A stretch of 64,000 nucleotides of DNA from Nocardia arizonensis (lineage in GTDB: Bacteria; Actinomycetota; Actinomycetes; Mycobacteriales; Mycobacteriaceae). Positions 61,794-64,000 of the stretch are shown here, piece after piece. Under the pieces are notes generated by a model. That model saw only the letters and a program-made list of their open reading frames with translations, was not told the origin of the DNA and made no database searches. Numbering within the stretch: the first letter of the stretch is position 1; each line of letters starts with the position of its first letter. A program made the translations under genes and the position numbers. The stretch spans positions 1 through 64,000 of the forward strand of contig NZ_LGYZ01000048.1 of NCBI RefSeq assembly GCF_001310275.1, in the 5' to 3' direction.

Positions 61794-62288
61794 CTATCGC
61801 GACCGCGCGCCGGGCGTCCGTTCGGGAATGAGCTTGTCGCTCTTGGCCCCCGGGCCGTACACGGGCATCAGATCACCGCCGCGTACACGCTCACCGCAGG
61901 CCGAGCAGACCGGTTCGATGGTCGCGATCTGGCCGCACCGGCCATGCACGGTCTGCACGGGCGGGCCGTCGGGCGCGGCCCAGCGATCACCCCACTGGCG
62001 CATGACCGTGACCACTTCCCACAGCGACCGCCCCTTGGCTGTGAGTCGGTAGTCGTAACGCACCGGATTGCCCTGGTAGGGCTCCTTGGTCATGACGCCA
62101 TGCTCGACGAGGCTCTCCAGGCGCTGGGTGAGCACATTGCGTGCGATGCCCAAGCGCTCGCGGAAGTCGTCGAAGCGGGTCACGCCGAAGAGGGCGTCGC
62201 GCACGATCAACAGCGTCCACCACTCCCCGACCACCTCCAGGCATTGGGCAAGCGAGCAGTTCATGTCCTCGAAGCTGGTCCGTCGCAT
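61794..62288 (-). CDS. HxlR-family transcriptional regulator
   Basis: A 164-residue winged-helix regulator. CSLAQCLEVVGEWWTLLIVRDALFGVTRFDDFRERLGIARNVLTQRLESLVEHGVMTKEPYQ is the diagnostic HxlR core. A second part after residue 100 has VCSACGERV and HGRCG, a possible zinc site. It is divergent from a thioesterase gene (53-bp gap) whose promoter it probably controls. Confidence 0.93.
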   Translation of the reverse strand: MRRTSFEDMNCSLAQCLEVVGEWWTLLIVRDALFGVTRFDDFRERLGIARNVLTQRLESLVEHGVMTKEPYQGNPVRYDYRLTAKGRSLWEVVTVMRQWGDRWAAPDGPPVQTVHGRCGQIATIEPVCSACGERVRGGDLMPVYGPGAKSDKLIPERTPGARSR

Positions 62289-62305
62289 AACTCCAGACTA
62301 GTAGG

Positions 62306-62334
62306 TTGCTTGAAAAAACTCACTCGGCTACAGT
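62306..62334 (+). promoter_or_regulatory. Promoter of the thioesterase, leaderless type
   Basis: TTGCTT at 62306-62311 and TACAGT at 62329-62334 are separated by exactly 17 bases. The expected transcription start falls at or one base before the ATG at 62342, so the message would have no leader. It fills the gap between the divergent HxlR and thioesterase genes. Confidence 0.7.
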
Positions 62335-62341
62335 GCGTTTC

Positions 62342-63142
62342 ATGATGCAACTCACTACGTCGTTCGCGGCGGTCTTCGATCTCGCCGAGGTCGGCGCGCA
62401 CCACTGGCGGGCGACGGTGGATCACACCTGGCGCGGTTGGACCGGTCCGCACGGCGGGGTTATCGCCGCGCTGGCCGTCGAGGTCGCCGCGCGCACCGTC
62501 AGCGACGTGCCGGTGCGCGCCCTCGACCTGCGTTTCCTAGGGCGACCGCGCGACGGAGCGGTCACCTTGCGTGCCGAGCACCATCCGGTCGGGCGCTCCA
62601 CCCACGTGGTGGACGTGCGCCTCACCCAGGACGAGCAGGCGATCGCCACCGCCGCGGTCACACTCGGCCGTACCGCCGCCACCGTCGTCCCGGACCGTTC
62701 CGCCCGGCTCGCGCCCGCGGTGCCCGCACCCGAAGGTTGCGAGACCTTCCAGCTCCCGCCGCAGATCGTGCCGGTGGGAGCGCACTTCGAGATCCGCCCG
62801 GCGGCCGGGCCGCTGCCGCTGACCGGTTCCGCGGAACCGTGGATGACCGCGTGGATCGGCTTGGTCCCCGCTCTGCCCGTCGACGCACCGGCACTGGCCG
62901 TCCTCGCTGACGCGCTGCCGCCCGCGATCTTCCCGACCCTCACCGCCCCCGTCGCGGTGCCGACCGTGAACCTGTCGATGTATCTGCACCGCGACGACTT
63001 CGACCCGCTCGGTCGCCGCGCCCTGGTCCGCACGGCCAATATCGGCACCGCCTCCGGCTGGTCGGTGGACGAGACCGATATCTGGGACGAGCGAGGCCGT
63101 CTACTCGCCACAGCCCGTCAGAGCCGCCGAGTTCTCGGCTGA
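62342..63142 (+). CDS. Acyl-CoA thioesterase-like double hotdog protein
   Basis: A 266-residue TesB-like protein. The first hotdog shows HHWRATVDHTWRGWTGPHGGVIAALAVEVAARTV with LDLRFLGRPRDGAVTLRAEHHPVGRSTHVVDVRLTQDEQAIATAAVTLG, and the second begins near residue 125. VNLSMYLHRDDFDPLGRRALVRTANIGTASGWSVDETDIWDERGRLLATARQSR is the standard C-terminal block. It hydrolyses acyl-CoA. ATG at 62342 (second ATG at 62345). Followed by an MFS gene in the same direction. Confidence 0.9.
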   Translation: MMQLTTSFAAVFDLAEVGAHHWRATVDHTWRGWTGPHGGVIAALAVEVAARTVSDVPVRALDLRFLGRPRDGAVTLRAEHHPVGRSTHVVDVRLTQDEQAIATAAVTLGRTAATVVPDRSARLAPAVPAPEGCETFQLPPQIVPVGAHFEIRPAAGPLPLTGSAEPWMTAWIGLVPALPVDAPALAVLADALPPAIFPTLTAPVAVPTVNLSMYLHRDDFDPLGRRALVRTANIGTASGWSVDETDIWDERGRLLATARQSRRVLG

Positions 63143-63157
63143 TACGGAGAAGTCATC

Positions 63158-64000
63158 GTGAATACCGTTGTCGCAGCGCGGGCGAAGTCCGTCGACCACC
63201 GGGTCGTGCTCGCCATCGTCTCGGTCGGGGTGCTGCTGTCGAGCCTCGACCTGTTCATCGTCAATGTCGCGCTGCCGCAGGTGGCGCGCGACTTCGGGGC
63301 CGCCGACCTGTCCGCGCTGTCCTGGGTGCTCAATGCATACGCCATCGTCTTCGCCGCACTGTTGGTCCCGGCGGGCCGACTCGGCGACCGGGCGGGCAAT
63401 CGCACCATGTTCCTGCTCGGGCTCATCGCCTTCGTCGTCGGTTCCGCGCTGTGCGCGCTCGCGTGGAATGTGCTGTCGCTGGTCGGCTTCCGAGTGGTGC
63501 AGGCCATCGGTGCCGCCATGCTTACCCCGGCCTCACTCGGCCTCGTCCTCACCGCGACGCCCCCGCGACGCCGCGGTGCGCTTGTGGGTCGCCTTCGGCG
63601 GACTCGGCGCCGCCCTCGGGCCGGTCATCGGAGGTCTGCTGGTCAGCATCGACTGGCGGTGGGTGTTCTTGGTCAACGTGCCCATCGGCCTGGTCGCCGC
63701 CGTGATCGGACTGCGGCGACTGCCCGATCCACGCGGTGACGGCGGCCCGCTGCCGGACCTGTTCGGCACGGCATTGTTCATCGGCTCGGTCGCCGCTCTC
63801 GTCCTCGGACTCGTCAAGGGTTCGGACTGGGGATGGACCTCCGCCGGGGTGCTCGTCTCGTTCGCGGCCGCGGTGATCTGCGCGATCGGCTTCGCGATCT
63901 CCTCGGCTCGCCACCACAGCCCCGTTCTCGACCCGGCGCTGCTGCGCGCCCCGAATTTCGGTCTCATGGCGGCCAATTCGGTGTTCTTCCAGATCGCCTT
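63158..64000 (+). pseudogene. DHA2-type MFS transporter, 1-bp frameshift, cut by window end
   Basis: A 14-helix drug:H+ antiporter-2 type exporter. The N-terminal part is intact (VGVLLSSLDLFIVNVALPQVARDFG, motif A GRLGDRAGNRTMFLLG, motif C region). At the five-C run 63560-63564 the frame breaks. Dropping one C gives ATPRDAAVRLWVAFGG and restores the family sequence onward (LGPVIGGLLVSIDWRWVFLVNVPIGLVAA). Downstream sequence reads normally to the window end. It is either a recent lesion or a homopolymer sequencing error. It follows the thioesterase by 15 bases and is likely in its operon. Confidence 0.85.

Overview
The window reads as a chromosomal segment of a high-GC mycolate-group actinomycete. 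It is most likely Nocardia or a close relative. The evidence is pervasive G/C third positions, GTG/TTG starts, GTGA/ATGA stop-start overlaps, a four-gene conservon (sensor kinase, roadblock, DUF742, small GTPase), a wax-ester/diacylglycerol acyltransferase, a fused acyl-CoA carboxylase, ANTAR and HelD-type proteins, and a group 1h-type [NiFe] hydrogenase. I see no tRNA, rRNA, CRISPR array or insertion sequence.

Region 1 (1-4740) holds an Mrp/NBP35-type ATPase without its CXXC, a 2-oxoglutarate/Fe(II) dioxygenase preceded by a tiny coupled reading frame, a pentapeptide-repeat protein and an MprF/LysX-like membrane protein. Region 2 (4657-18812, all minus strand) is the centrepiece: a nearly gap-free hydrogen-oxidation operon. 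In transcription order it is hypA, hypB, hhyS, hhyL, a NifU/Rieske-like fusion (hhyE), DUF5947, DUF6084, a 444-residue unknown, a 39-residue membrane peptide, a maturation protease, hypC, hypF, a second hypC, hypD, hypE and DUF6390. It encodes both subunits of an O2-tolerant, probably high-affinity uptake hydrogenase, a candidate electron carrier and the full Ni-Fe-CN-CO cofactor assembly line. A CRP/GlxR-like GTGA-N6-TCAC site sits just upstream of hhyS.

Region 3 (19042-32422) mixes lipid metabolism (WS/DGAT, fused carboxylase with a divergent TetR regulator, PaaK-like adenylating enzyme), a MerR/HEAT-repeat regulatory pair with a MerR-type promoter, a PAS-ANTAR protein, a CDF transporter remnant and an unlisted 57-residue secreted peptide with a duplicated GSV-x-x-C motif. 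Region 4 (32521-46073) has an acyl-CoA dehydrogenase, an NAD-dependent DNA ligase, a HAD phosphatase, a UvrA-like double ABC ATPase, a frameshifted AAA ATPase, an ABC exporter operon with its own XRE regulator, and a HelR-type RNA polymerase-associated helicase behind a rifamycin-associated element. Region 5 (46150-64000) holds an LLM oxidoreductase, an SDR/TetR pair with a perfect operator, a GAF regulator with aldehyde dehydrogenase and DUF779, the conservon, an MFS transporter with a coupled 36-residue peptide, an IPT/TIG mini-protein, RDD, NUDIX and HxlR proteins, a thioesterase with a leaderless-type promoter, and a frameshifted MFS gene cut by the window end.

Two genes (39892-41068 and 63158 onward) carry clean single-base insertions. 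They may be real lesions or sequencing errors. Family names are from recognition of motifs by eye; no search was run.
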